Shown one piece after another: positions 31,763 through 43,675 of a DNA stretch of 64,000 nt. The translations under genes were made by a program, and so were the position numbers. Numbering within the stretch: the first letter of the stretch is position 1; every line of letters begins with the position of its first letter. Under the pieces are notes generated by a model. That model saw nothing but the letters and a program-made list of their open reading frames with translations, did no database searches and had not been told where the DNA came from. Origin of the DNA: Pomphorhynchus laevis (Eukaryota > Acanthocephala > Palaeacanthocephala > Echinorhynchida > Pomphorhynchidae); contig WNNJ02000945.1 of the NCBI GenBank assembly GCA_012934845.2, positions 1 through 64,000 on the forward strand, given 5' to 3'.

Positions 31763-33600
31763 AAAAATTCTCAGTACAAAAATCTAGCTGGAATTAGAAG
31801 GATACTCATAATACATGTTTTTCCGAAATTAAACAAGCATTAATGGATGCGCGAATTTTGAAAAACTTTGACATGCATAGAATGGTTCATTTAGCATGCG
31901 ACGCAAGTGAAAAGGGCGTTGGCGCGGTATTGTTTTAAGAATACAATAATAATGATTGGAGATCAGTATCGTACGCCTCCAGAACTCTCAAATCAAGCGA
32001 ACAGAGCTATTCACAAACTGAAAGGAGGGTCTTGCCATCATATTCACCGTAAACAAATTTCACCAATATATTGCAGGTAGATAATTTACTATGTGGACAG
32101 ATCGGAAACCCCTGAAATATATATATTTGGAAGTACATGCACTCTAAATAAAATGACTAATCAGCGTTTGGTTAGGTGGGCATTGATAATATCTCAATAT
32201 TCTTACACACTCAAGTATTTGTCAGGAAAAGAAAATTCTATCGCTGACATGTTATGAAGATTACTGATAGATAGACAACGACAATGAGACTTCTAACTAT
32301 AGGGAAATACACCTCATTCAGGATCATAATGCATCTAAGATCAACTTGGAGCCCGATGAAATCAGAAAAGAAAGTGCACATGACGATGAAATTCTTTAAA
32401 TAAAGAGATACAAAGAAAGTGGATGGCCAAAACAGATGAATCAAATCACCTCAACATAATATTCTAGATATAATGAATTATCATACAATAACGGCATTTT
32501 TTATAATTGCAACGCATCATAATCCCGAAAAGCTTGAGAACTAAAGCATTAGAGACTTTCCATATCGGGCATCTCGGAGTTTCATCTATGAAGAATCTCG
32601 CACGCTATTATTGTTGGTGGACCACCATTAGTATCGACATTGATCCTTTTGTGAGGGGGTGTTCCTTCTGTCAAACACATCGACCGGCACTAGCACATCA
32701 GCCATCAAGTCAACGGAATATTCCTAGCAGATAATGGATGCGTTACATGTTGATTTCGCTGGACCCATTGGAGGGCAAATGTATCTTGCAGTAATTGACG
32801 CGTACAGTCAATGGCTAGAAATCGTAGAAGTTCGTAATACATCCGCAAATGAAACAAGTCAGAAATTGAGAGAGATGTTTGCTCGATTAGGAATCCCAGA
32901 AGAAATAGTATCCGACAATGGGCCACCATTTCAATCAAGCGAATTTCATAATTTTTGTAACACAAACGGGATACGACATATCATATCCTCTCCGTATCAT
33001 CCCCAGACTAATGGTCTGTTGGAAAGATTTATAGGAACATTCAAAAGAAGATGTGAGTTGTTTAGGAAAAGTACCCTTGGTCTCTATCAATTTTGCGATT
33101 CCTTATGACCTATAGAAATACTCCGCATTCCAGCACAGGAATTGTCCTTCTGAATTAATATATTGAAGACTGCAGACTATATTAGATCGTTTCAGACCAA
33201 CTGTTGAATCATCAGTTAAACGAAACCACGAGAAGCAAAAGGAACGTAATGACAAAAGCGCTAAATCTCGTTGGCTAGAGAATGAACAATCAGTTTGAAT
33301 ACGAAATCCACGGACATCAGAATGAAATCATGAACGAATAGCTAATATAACAGGTTGGCGTTCATATATAGTATCCACGGAAGAAGGTGAGCTGAGACGA
33401 AGACATGCCGATAATCTACGTCGAGGTCAAAGTTCTGAAGTAGATGATGTTGTAAAGAACCGACCAGAAGGGGGACACAATGAGTTTGCACAGTTGACGA
33501 CGGAACCAGCTAACCAGGAAAATGTGTTACGAATGAGCTACCGAACTAGAAGAGCCCCTGTAAGATATGACAAACTTTCAATTGACAGGGAAAGGAGGGA

Positions 33601-33815
33601 CGTGGCAGCAGCTGTGCGCAACTCATTGAACAAGTACCCACTCAGGATAAAAGATGCCGCTGAACATTAAAGTGTGAATGAAACCATGTTTGTATAGAAA
33701 CTGGTGATGAAAGGTGCCTGAAAATTGTACACTATTGTGAACCTATAAAACTGAAACGGTTGTGCTTTTTGACAGAAAAACTACTTAAAGTGTTTGTCGT
33801 TTAATAATTGTAGTG
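33601..33815 (+). repeat. 3' LTR of gypsy B
   Basis: Partner of 24201-24415. Preceded by the purine tract at 33591-33600, followed by the ATGAC duplication. Confidence 0.88.
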
Positions 33816-35612
33816 ATGACAGACCGAAATAATCAACCAGAACAAGCTGAAGAATACGTTTGTACATATCGACGATATTGTGGTAGCTGATACAACTTTG
33901 GACCAACAATACGGAACTTTAGGGCTTTTCAATCGATTACGGGAAAGTACGGAATGAAGTTAAATAATTCAAAATGCTTCTATAGACAAGACAGTATCAC
34001 ATTTCTTGGGATCTATCTAATTGCAGGTGGTACGATTCATCATGATCCTGAAAGATTAGCACCGTCACATAATATGCCGAAACCCAAAGATTCAGTTTCA
34101 TTAAAAAGAGTGCTAGGGCTGTTCAGTTACTATAGTCAATGTATTCAAAACTATTCAGCCAAAATAAGACCACTGTTAAACTGTAAACAATTACCGTTGA
34201 ATCAAAAGCAAATTTAATGTTTCGAAAATCTTAGGAACGAGATTGGTAACGTCTCTCTAGTCACTATCAATGAAACTATACTATTCTGCGTGTAGACGGA
34301 TGCCTGTCGAGACACTTTCGCAACTGTTTATCACAAGTAAACAAACTAGTGGTATTCTTCTCAAGAAGTCTATCTAAATCTGAGAAAAACCATTCGACTG
34401 TCGAAAGAGAAGCTGCTGTGATTGTTGAAGCTATTAGAAAGTAGCGTTAATTCTTGATGATTAAACCTTTTGTAATCTTGACCGATCATCAGGCTGTATC
34501 GTTCATATTTAACCAGCATTCCAAAAATCAGATCAAGAATGAAAATTTTTTACGATGGAAGCTCGAGCTAACAAACTACTCATACAAGATAAAATATCGA
34601 CCTGGACACTTGAATGTGGTGGCTGACACATTCTCTAGGATTTGTTCTTTAAAGAACGACAGAACTCTGAAACATCTCCATAATACTTTGTGTCACCCTG
34701 GTGTAACGAGGCTATATCACTTCATTCGACAAAAGAACTTCCCCTTCTCAATTGAAGATGTTCGTCTTGTTTGCTCCACTTGTGCAGTATGCACTGAATT
34801 AAAATGTTTTCCATAGACCCCCGCAAGCAACTCTAGTTTCCGCCAGAAAACCCCTTGAAAGGCTAGCAATGCATTTTGTTGGTCCAAAAACTTCTGTGGA
34901 CGGTTACAAATATCTGCTCGTATTAATGGATGAATACTCTCGCTTTCTCTTTGTATTCTCGTACCGAGACATGTCTACCACAACAGTAATACAATGCCTT
35001 CAATGTCTATTTGCGATTTTCGGTGCACAGAAGCTATATATAGCGATTGAGGAAAGTAGTTTATGTCCCGTTATGTACAATACTTCCTCTGGCAAAATGG
35101 AACAATTATTTCTGACAGTACTCTGTACCACCCTATGGGCAATAGACAATGCGAAAGAATCGACAGAGTAATTTGGAAAACGATAAAGCTTGCTTTGAAA
35201 TCTCGCAATCTCGAGGAAAAGTATTAGAAAACAGTACTCGACGTGGCTCTACATTCAATACGATCTTTATTGTGCACCGACTCCACATGAACGTCTGTTT
35301 AATTATCAACGCAAATCGGGAAACGGTTACTCTATGTCCATTTGACTATTAGAAAGAAAGGTACTTGTACGCAATTTTACAAGACAAACAAAGTCAGATC
35401 AACTAGTGCATCCAGTCGACAGAATCTCATCCACGCCAGGATGAACCTGTCAACGATCAATCTGATGCAAAAGACCCAATGACGACTACAAAGACAGGTG
35501 AAAATTTGAATACATCCAACGAATCGCCGGTTTTCGATTTCTTACCACAGCGATCAAGGCGTGGAAGAATAATAAAACGGAGTAAACACTTCAATTATTA
35601 AGATGGGGAAAA

Positions 35613-35693
35613 TGTGATGATATTGATACTATTGTGCTTGTAAACTTTCTAGATAGTGGAGTAAAGCCAAAAAGTTGGTCCTCATTTATTACA
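35613..35693 (+). repeat. 3' LTR of gypsy A
   Basis: Partner of 22395-22475; preceded by AGATGGGGAA as the likely polypurine tract and followed by ACAGT. Confidence 0.9.
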
Positions 35694-35698
35694 ACAGT

Positions 35699-35965
35699 TT
35701 AACTGTTTCAACTTCAAGGACGGATAATATTTAGTCACAAGGTAGATGGAGAACAGAAAGCACCAGATGGGTAGCTTTGAGCATTATTTTCTCATACATA
35801 TTAATTTAATCTTGAAGTTAAAATCAGCTCAACCTACACGAAACTACAAGGAAATTCTTTACGTCCAGCAGGCAAACTGGTCGTCTAAAAATCTTTAATA
35901 TTCGGAAAGATTTCATAACCACTTGCTCAACATGGTGATTAAACAAACGGTGTCAAACTCATTTT
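35699..35965. repeat. Right part of a dispersed repeat, interrupted by gypsy A
   Basis: CTGTTTC...CTTCAAGGAC, the GTATTTTCTCA-like segment, AAATTCTTTACTTC-like and CATTTCATAACCAC-like segments match 44983-45235 in the same order. Left part lies at about 22325-22394. Confidence 0.65.
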
Positions 35966-36114
35966 GTTTGCGCCACAACATGATTAAAGTTTAATCTCGC
36001 AGGCCAACTTTGTAATGATACAAACATTTAAATTTGAAATTTCAAGTTATTTAGAATAGTGATGAAGAAAATATATGCTGAGATAAGTATATTTGCTTGT
36101 TATCAAGTTTATTT
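35966..36114. other. No feature seen
   Basis: Short AT-rich spacer before the CR1-like relic. Confidence 0.4.
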
Positions 36115-36665
36115 CCTTAAGGTTCCGTATTGGGTCCGCAACTGTTTATCATCTTCCTTGACGATTTGATTTTACTCTTCAAAAATTCTCACATAGCGTT
36201 TGCTGACGATGCCAAAATTTGGAAGATTGTCAAGAGTTCGTCGGATTGTACGTCGGATTATATAGCTGGTGTTGGTCAATGGTCTTTTGCTCAATGTTAA
36301 CAAATGTGTGGTGATGAGAATTGGCAAGATCAATATTTCCTATACGTATAATATTAGAGGATCTGAGCTAAGCAAGGTATCCAATCACAGAGATCTGGGA
36401 ATCATCGTTGGCCAAACTCTTAAGACCAGATTAAACACGGAAAATATTCGTAGGAAGGCTATACGTGCCTTATATTGCATTAAAAATACATGTTCCTTCA
36501 TTTCAGCTCGTCTTCAAAACTTTATTCGTTGCTCTTGTAAGACCGCATTTAGAATACTGCGTACAAGCGAGTTTCTCGATAACTAAGAAAGAAATAAACG
36601 ACTTTGACGCAATTATCTTTCTTCTAATGTGTTTAAAAGGCCCTAATGCTAAAAAAATGTTGTGA
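36115..36665 (+). pseudogene. CR1-like LINE RT relic
   Basis: GSVLGPQLFIIFLDDL (motif B region, from about 36124), AFADDAKIWK (YADD-type box near 36199-36228), LLNVNKCVVMRIG, a HRDLGIIV segment and LVRPHLEYCVQASF at the thumb. The piece covers the palm and thumb only. Two frame changes; no LTRs or TSD seen. Confidence 0.75.
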
Positions 36666-37892
36666 ATAATAATATTAGTTTTATCTTATATGCTAACATA
36701 AGTATTTTTGCTCAAAATTCATTAAAAATAAAAATTTATTATTTTTATTTAATGCATGCTACAGTTCATTAAAATGCATATGAAATTCTCACAATATTCC
36801 CGTTATATCGTCTTTAAACCCTGCCATATCTGTAACTTTCTGAATCACGTGTCTGTAACTTTCTGAATCGTGCCATATCTTTGAGACAAGGGAAGTAACA
36901 TACATCGCCAACTACAAGTTCTGTCCCGTAAAACTAGTTTTAATTTGAATGCTTCGTAATATTACGTGATAATTTTTTCTCCTTCTCGCATTTTTTAAAT
37001 GATTTAAAGTCTGACATGTGGACCATACACCCAAAGTCTTGTATTCATTATTAGAACTGAAACCCAAACATAGAATTGCCCTTCAATTCCACAAACTGTT
37101 TTATTTTCTCTTAAGTTCAAAAAGCCCTAAGAACTACACCACTGTTTAACCATGCTCACCCTCAGTAGTATGTCAACCCAAAACTATACCCTTTCTCTTT
37201 AAGCAAAGTGTAAACTTGTCTAAAAATTAGGCTTCGCCATTGGATAAAATTAACTGTCCGGATTATAACTTTTATCACGTTATGCATCCTAAGAACCTTG
37301 TTTCCTGGTGTGAAATACAATAAAATTCCAAAAATCACGTCTACCATTTACCACTTGCATTTTCTCTCTAAACTTCGACATTATTATAAGTCATTGAAGG
37401 CGCTACATCTGTGGCAAGGCTGACAGCATGAGAACAATCAACTTCTAGCCTGTTTAATGAACCGATGAGTGCAGTGAAGTTATAGGTTGCTGGTGTGATG
37501 TTTGTCATGGGTAATAATTTTTCGGCCTCCCTAGTTACGGTCAAGAGTCATCAGCACCGCATATGAATATTACCAATTGCGCGACATTAGTAATATAAAT
37601 GCTTTGAATTGAAAAAGTGATAACGGATTATACTATGCATAATTGACGTTTTTAGTATGAAGAAATATCAGAAATTCTGTCAGTCAAAACATTTATTGTC
37701 AGACTGATATTTGTGAAAGCTTGGCGTATTTCATGATCCAATCTATGTAGCTTTAAATATGCATGTCCTTACAAATTTGCCTTTAACCAATGCCTTTGAT
37801 ATAATGCAAGTTCACAAGTTACATAAAAGTAGCTGGATTTCACTGATGCATCGCTGATTTCTCGAAAACTCGGAAACATGAACTGTTATTTC
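36666..37892. other. No gene recognised
   Basis: A 1.2-kb stretch without coding signal. A short tandem duplication around CTGTAACTTTCTGAATC occurs at 36828-36875. Nothing else is supported. Confidence 0.55.
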
Positions 37893-38161
37893 TAATAATA
37901 AAGATTTTATTAAATCAAAAACAAATGAGAGAAAAAAGAAAAGAGTAATAACTGTCAGTTATAAGTAACAATTAAAGACAGAAACCACAGTTCATTTCTT
38001 TCTTGCAGTCTTCCCTTTCTTCATGGCCTCAAATCCACGGGGATCTGAGCCCCCAACCGATCCAACACGCCGCCTTCCGACTGAACCACCCGGGGTCTTT
38101 CACCCCCCCCCGAAGAATCCAATCGGCGCGGACTATGCTGGGTAAACGAGAGACGAGGAGC

Positions 38162-40493
38162 TTAAGAAACCTTAGCCTTTGCTCTGGGGGACGTCCTCTT
38201 GAGAAGAAGACTAAGTCCCGAGATAGCCCAGGTACCCCAAAGGCGCACCTGGGTTTTCCCTTTCAATGACAGATGCTGAGCCCGTTTCAGAGCCCACCTA
38301 GCTTTCTTCAGGATACGTTTAAGCCTATCCAGGTCAGCTTTCGCCGACCACTTCACCGTAATGGTGAACCCTAGGTATTTTACTCGACTTGAGAAGGTGG
38401 GGAGTGGTTCAGAGGCAAATATAGAGATGAATGCAGAGAGTGCTAATCTCTTAAGTTTTTTCTTTGTTGCAGTGGTGCCATGAAAGACAACCGCCTGCGA
38501 TTTGGCAGAGTTTAAAATAAGTTCGGATACCGGTAACTGGTCTTTTAATCTTAAAAAGAAGCGGCTGATGTCAGAAACTATGTCTTCGAACCTGTGTCCA
38601 GAGATCAGGGCTGTGGTATAATCAGCATGCATCACAAGACGTTGTTCGCGTTTAAATATTTTGAATAGATTAATGGAGGTAGCAAGATATAAGATAGGAG
38701 AAAGAGGTGAACCTTGAGGCACACTCGTAATATGGTAGAACTGACGCGCATCAGGGTCGTCTTCATAATAAAACCGCTTGGTGTACAGCAGGATCTCCAC
38801 CCTGTTCACAATTCTCGCAGGCAACCCGAGGAACCTGAGGGAAGAGATCACAAAAGGAATAGATATGCGGTCAAATGCAGCAGAAAAGTCAAGGAAAACA
38901 GCCACAACTAGGCGATGCCTATTCTCCCGAAAAAATTGATCCATCTCACCTACTGATGAATGGATTGAGCGACCTTTGACGAACCCATGAAAACCTAAAG
39001 GGATCAAATTACGCCTTTTTAAATTGTCGCAAATTTTACGCGCAAGCGCTTTTTCGTAAATCGACACGAGGGCATTTTTAAACGAAATGGGTCGCAGATC
39101 TTTAGGGCATGAGCAGGATTTTTTCTTAGGAATAAAAACACGCTTACTAATATTGATGCCTGCTACATCGGATGGGGAGGCTAAAAGCATTGTGACGGCC
39201 ACCTCTCTTCTCTGATCAGCTGTCAAAAGCTGACAGACCCGAGAAGAAAGTGTAACGACGGATTTAGAGATGCCCGGGAGTGGACCCCAGGAGTTAAGGA
39301 TATCCGTAACAGATAGATCCCTACTCCTGAAGTTACACCAAGGCGGGATTGGTTGAGGTGATAGAGTGGCTCCATAGTTGTGTAGGGCTAGTGACTCCTC
39401 CAAAACTTTATCAAGGCCAACATTCCCTATCCAACCCAATGCTCTATCCTTCCAGCAAACAAACTTCTCCTTCTTGAAAATCTTCCAAAAGGAAGACTGA
39501 GAAGGATTAAGGCGAGCGATACTCGTCCTATCTCATCCCAGCTGGAACCTGTATCTAGTGCTCCAGTATTCATTTGAGAGGGCCTGTTTGGCGGAAGCAG
39601 TAAGATTAGGGAGGTTCAGTAATTTTGCTAGGACCTTGAGTTTCGTCGGAGTGGGATTGTATATGCGACCTTTATAGGTAGTCGATAGAATCGCGGTAGC
39701 TTGCGAAAATAGGTAGGTATTAAATTCGGTCAGACACTCTTTTCCTATTAAGGGAAAGAGTTGGATAGCCGCTTGAAAGAGGGCCACTCTGATCGGATCA
39801 AAGTGAAACCTCCTTCGAAGCAACATATCTTCCTCAATCTCCAACGAATTAGGTCATGAGAGGTGGACAATTGCTGGCGCGACTGCTCCGTGCAGAAGGG
39901 TTTTAACAACCACCTCGAGTGAAGCAGTAAAATGTCGAGGATAGAATTTGTTGATGTGCAATGAAAGGTAGGTGACGGGGGTTTGTGAATAAGATAACCG
40001 TTCCTAGCTCTGCGAAGTGCTGCATTGATCCAACGACCAGTTCTGTCGTTGAAATCTCCAAGTATCATGTCATAACCGCTGTCAATAATACTATCCAGGA
40101 GGTCACGGTTCTTGTGAATTTCCCCTGGACGGATGTAGACATTGGCTAGACTTATGCGTTTACCGTTCTTACTGAGTGAAACTACTAAACAAGAAAGGGC
40201 TGGACATGAGTAGTTTAATAGGAGGGAGGACCTTAAGGAGCACTTAACTAAGGTCAAGAGTCCTTGAGATGAAGAGGAGTGAGGTGGGGTTATGTACGGA
40301 GTATAGTGGGAACATATATGTTTTGGGATAAATCGAGTAATGTCCTGGGAAGACGGATAGACCGCGTCTCCTGAAGGACTATAACATCTGCATCTCTACC
40401 AGATAAAAGTCTAAGGGCAGAAGCACCTCCCGAATTCCACTGAATTATATTCAGTGAAAAAGGCTCGGGTTTACTCACCATTGTGTCAGACAA
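38162..40493 (-). CDS. LINE-α ORF2 (copy 6)
   Basis: Starts at 40493 or the inner Met at 40481 (VSKPEPFSLNIIQWN). Endonuclease: VIVLQETR, ANVYIRPGEIH, GDFNDR, STNSILDILLL and TSHDLIRW, with a frame change near 40290 and one near 39840. RT: a 425-codon open frame 38162-39439 with FLDFSAAFDRIS and QGSPLSP, but the catalytic box reads HADY instead of YADD and the B motif begins SVPQG. The RT is therefore catalytically dead even though its frame is open. Confidence 0.82.
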
Positions 40494-40685
40494 GTTAAAC
40501 GGGGGCAGCCAACCTAGACAGAGCTAGGTGCATGAGGGTTGCCCCTCCCGCCACTAGCCCCATCCAGGGTCAGAGCCCCCTGGGCAATATCATAATTTCT
40601 CAACGAGGAGGCCCCTTTATCTTGTAGCAATTTCCCCATCTTAAGGGGAGGAACCGTTCGTGCTGAGGCACCACGTTTTTTTGAT

Positions 40686-41258
40686 TTAGGCCTTACTATA
40701 GCTGGCTCCAACGGCACTAAAGCCGAGCCAAGGAAACCGCCAGAAGGGGGCCATCATTCTCTTAATCTGTGCCAAAATAACTTTCTTATTTTTGTCAATT
40801 AGAGATAATATGTCCGAGTTTGACATTTTGTCTGCCGACGCAGAAACGGATGCGTAGTTTTTTGAAGTAGGGGTCGACTTGCCAGAGAATCTTCTTTGAT
40901 AGTCTTTGAAGATTCGGCAGCGTCGCGACAATGCGGGGTGGTCTCGTCCGCAATTGATACAGGCAGGAAGGGTCACACACCTCTCCCCCTCAGACATATT
41001 ATCGCCTGAAGTAAGTCCACAAACTCCACATATTTTTTCACGCGAACAAGACGAGGCCCAGTGCCCCCAACTATGGCATAGGTTGCAATGTGGATAAGTA
41101 AAAGAGTCTTGATCAACCAGGGTAAACCTTAAGTTATACCCCAGGAAGGGGTTACTCGCGGCCTTGGATAACAACAGAGCATTATCTAAATCTGCCGTGC
41201 AAAAGGCAATCGGGAGTACATCGCCTGTTTTCGACTTAAGGCCTCTTATTGAGTCCAA
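40686..41258 (-). CDS. LINE-α ORF1, C-terminal two thirds (copy 6)
   Basis: 190 codons. DVLPIAFCTADLDN, then zinc knuckle CNLCHSWGHWASSC, CGVCG, CINCGRDHPALSRRC, and a helical segment with SNSDILSLIDKNKKV. The N-terminal part is cut off by the 5' end of the copy at 41351 (a stop at about 41293 precedes this frame). The copy lost its own ORF1 start, so this protein would not be made from its normal promoter. Confidence 0.78.
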   Translation of the reverse strand: MDSIRGLKSKTGDVLPIAFCTADLDNALLLSKAASNPFLGYNLRFTLVDQDSFTYPHCNLCHSWGHWASSCSREKICGVCGLTSGDNMSEGERCVTLPACINCGRDHPALSRRCRIFKDYQRRFSGKSTPTSKNYASVSASADKMSNSDILSLIDKNKKVILAQIKRMMAPFWRFPWLGFSAVGASYSKA

Positions 41259-41351
41259 TTTAGAGGTCTTACGAAGGAGGTCAAAATCTGCCTATTCGAG
41301 GCGAAGAGGGTAGTTCGTAATTTTTAGGGTCGCCTGAATAATCTTTAACAG

Positions 41352-43675
41352 GTCCTCCCTCCTATTAAACTACTCATGTCCAGCCCTTTTTTGTTTAGTA
41401 GTTTCACTCAGTAAGAACGGTAAACGCATAAGTCTAGCCAATGTATACATCCGCCCAGGGGAAATTCACAAGAACCGTGCCTCTTGGATAGCATTATTGA
41501 CAGCGGTTATGACAAGATACTTGGAGATTTCAACGACAGAACTCGTCGTTGGATCAATGCAGCACTTCGCAGAGCTAGGAACGGTTATCTTATTCACAAA
41601 CCCGGTCACCTACCTTTCATTGCACATCAACAAATTCTATCCTCGACATTTTACTGCTTCACTCGAGGTGGTTGTTAAAACCCTTCTGCACGGAGCATTC
41701 GCGCCAGCAATTGTCCACCTCTCATGACCTAATTCGTTGGAGATTGAGGAAGATATGTTGCTTCGAAGGAGGTTTCACTTTGATCCGATCAGAGTGGCCC
41801 TCTTTCAAGCGGCTATCCAACTCTTTCCCTTAATAGGAAAAGAGTGTCTGACCGAATTTAATACCTACCTATTTTCGCAAGCTACCGCGATTCTATCGAC
41901 TACCTATAAAGGTCGCATATACAATCCCACTCCGACGAAACTCAAGGTCCTAGCAAAATTACTGAACCTCCCTAATCTTACTGCTTCCGCCAAACAGGCC
42001 CTCTCAAATGAATACTGGAGCACTAGATACAGGTTCCAGCTGGGATGAGATAGGACGAGTATCGCTCGCCTTAATCCTTCTCAGTCTTCCTTTTGGAAGA
42101 TTTTCAAGAAGGAGAAGTTTGTTTGCTGGAAGGATAGAGCATTGGGTTGGATAGAGAATGTTGGCCTTGATAAAGTTTTGGAGGAGTCACTAGCCCTACA
42201 CAACTAGGGAGCCACTCTATCACCTCAACCAATCCCGCCTTGGTGTAACTTCAGAAGTAGGGATCTATCTGTTACGGATATCCTTAACTCCTGGGGTCCA
42301 CTCCCGGGCATCTCTAAATCCGTCGTTACACTTTCTTCTCGGGTCTGTCAGCTTTTGACAGCTGATCAGAGAAGAGAGGTGGCCGTCACAATGCTTTTAG
42401 CCTCCCCATCCGATGTAGCAGGCATCAATATTAGTAAGCGTGTTTTTATTCCTAAGAAAAAATCCTGCTCATGCCCTAAAGATCTGCGACCCATTTCGTT
42501 TAAAAATGCCCTCGTGTCGATTTACGAAAAAGCGCTTGCGCGTAAAATTTGCGACCATTTAAATAGGCGTAATTTGATCCCTTTAGGTTTTCATGGGTTC
42601 GTCAAAGGTCGCTCAATCTATTCAGCAGTTGGTGAGGTGGAGCAGTTTTGTCGGGAGAATAGCCATCGTCTAGTTGTGGCTGTTTTCCTTGACTTTTCTG
42701 CTGCATTTGACCGCATCTCCATTCCTTTTGTGATCTCTTCTCTCAGGTCCCTCGGGTTGCCTGCAAGAATTGTGAACAGAGTGGAGATCCTGCTGTATAC
42801 CAAGCGATTTTACTATGAATACGACCCTGATGCGCGTCAGTTCTACCCTATTACGGGTGTACCTCAAGGATCCCCACTTTCTCCTATCTTATATCTTGCT
42901 GCCTCTATTAAACTATTCAAAATATTTAAACGCGAACAACGTCTTGTGGTGTACGCTGATGACACTACAGCCCTGATCACTGGACACATGTGTAAAGACG
43001 TTCGCTGACATCAGCCGTTTCTTTTTAAGATTAAAAGACCAGTTACCCATTTTTAATCTTATTTTAAACTCAGCTAAATCGCAGGTGGTCGTCTTTTATG
43101 GAACCCCTGCTACAAAGCGAAAACTTAAGAGATTAGCACTCTATGCGCTCTCCTCCATATTTGCCTATGAACCACTTCACACCTTCACAAGTCGAGTAAA
43201 ATACCTGGGGTTCACCGTTACGGTGAACTGGTTGGCGAAAGCTGACCTGGATAGACTCAAACGTATACTGAAGAAAGCTAGGTGGGCCCTGAAACGGGCT
43301 CAGCATCTATCATTGAAAGTGAAAGCCCAGGTGCGCCTTTGTGTCACTTGGACTATCTCGGGATTAGTCTTCTTCTCAAAGGACTTCGCCCAGAGCAAAT
43401 GCTAAGGTTTCTTAAGCTCCTTGTCTCTCGTTTACCCAGCATAGTTAGCGCCGATTGGATTCTTGGGGGGGTGTGAAAGACCCCGGGTGGTTCAGTCGGA
43501 AGGCGGCGTGTTGGATCGGTTGGGGGCTCAGATCCCCGTGGATTTGAGGCCATGAAGAAAGGGAAGATGAAAAAAACGAAGTAAAATTTTGTCATTTTTT
43601 TATCTGAGTTGCTTATAACCTACCTTTTTTATTCTTGCATGATATATTATGGTGTATTTAATAAAGTTTTTATTT
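41352..43675 (+). mobile_element. LINE-α copy 7, mosaic, plus strand
   Basis: 5'-truncated in the endonuclease domain. Up to about 42590 it matches copy 6 (shared ISFKNALV, LARKIC, IPLGFHG and stops). From about 42620 to its 3' end it matches copy 3 at 17186-18750 (shared EVEQFCREN, AASIKLFK, ITGHMCKDVR, FYGTPATKR and a near-identical 3' UTR). Gene conversion, template switching or unequal exchange between LINE copies could explain this. Confidence 0.85.
41484..43476 (+). pseudogene. LINE-α ORF2 pieces (copy 7)
   Basis: Endonuclease end at 41484-41730 (GDFNDR-like, HDLIRW-like), linker 41737-42048, RT 42355-43008 (FLDFSAAFDRIS, GVPQGSPLSP, YADD), thumb 43085-43405, tail to 43540. Catalytic residues are intact but at least four frame changes or stops separate the pieces. 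Confidence 0.8.

Larger units (their letters stand above)
27823..31778 (-). mobile_element. LINE-α copy 5, near full length
   Basis: The most complete copy: 3.96 kb on the minus strand with 5' leader, ORF1, ORF2 and 3' UTR, ending CTTTATTATT. An 11-bp duplication AAAATCTAGCT (27812-27822 and 31779-31789) flanks it inside the RT/RNase H part of gypsy B. It serves as the reference for the other copies. ORF1 has about one frame change, ORF2 a few plus one stop, so it is probably recently dead. Confidence 0.93.
24201..33815 (+). mobile_element. Gypsy element B (Mag-like LTR retrotransposon), nested in A
   Basis: LTRs of about 215 bp (24201-24415 and 33601-33815) are about 97 percent alike. ATGAC flanks them (24196-24200 and 33816-33820), which dates B after A. 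A purine tract (AAAGGAGGGA) precedes the 3' LTR, and ACTGGCGACGAGG near 25579 is a likely primer-binding region. Parts: gag with a zinc knuckle region (25575-26510), protease (near 26640-26700, DTGAS), RT (26950-27822), RNase H (31790-32270) and integrase (32500-33600, with LHVDFAGP). Two LINE-α copies interrupt it. The coding parts carry several breaks, so the copy is dead. Confidence 0.9.
22395..35693 (+). mobile_element. Gypsy element A (CsRn1-like LTR retrotransposon), fossil
   Basis: LTRs of 81 bp (22395-22475 and 35613-35693) begin TG and end CA. A 5-bp duplication ACAGT flanks them (22390-22394 and 35694-35698). Parts: gag with two zinc knuckles (about 22513-23330, knuckles near 23189-23291), protease (near 23410), RT (23850-24200 and 33821-34230), RNase H (34240-34640) and integrase with an HHCC region (34660-35560). 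The integrase wording LERLAMHFVGP and DEYSRFLF is CsRn1-like. Gypsy B interrupts it. The LTRs differ at about 6 of 81 sites, so the insertion is fairly old. Roughly ten breaks; not functional. Confidence 0.9.
37893..41351 (-). mobile_element. LINE-α copy 6, nearly complete, minus strand
   Basis: A 3.46-kb copy, 5'-truncated inside ORF1, holding the ORF1 end, ORF2 and the 3' UTR. It lies head to head with copy 7, and the join at 41351/41352 has no spacer. The linker region at 39533-39844 encodes exactly the same 103 residues and the same stop as 41737-42048 in copy 7, so these parts descend from one defective parent sequence. Confidence 0.92.

Noticed and set aside
33821-35612. A separate third gypsy element to the right of gypsy B
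   Set aside because: The TSD of B and the shared 81-bp LTRs show that this is the second part of gypsy A.
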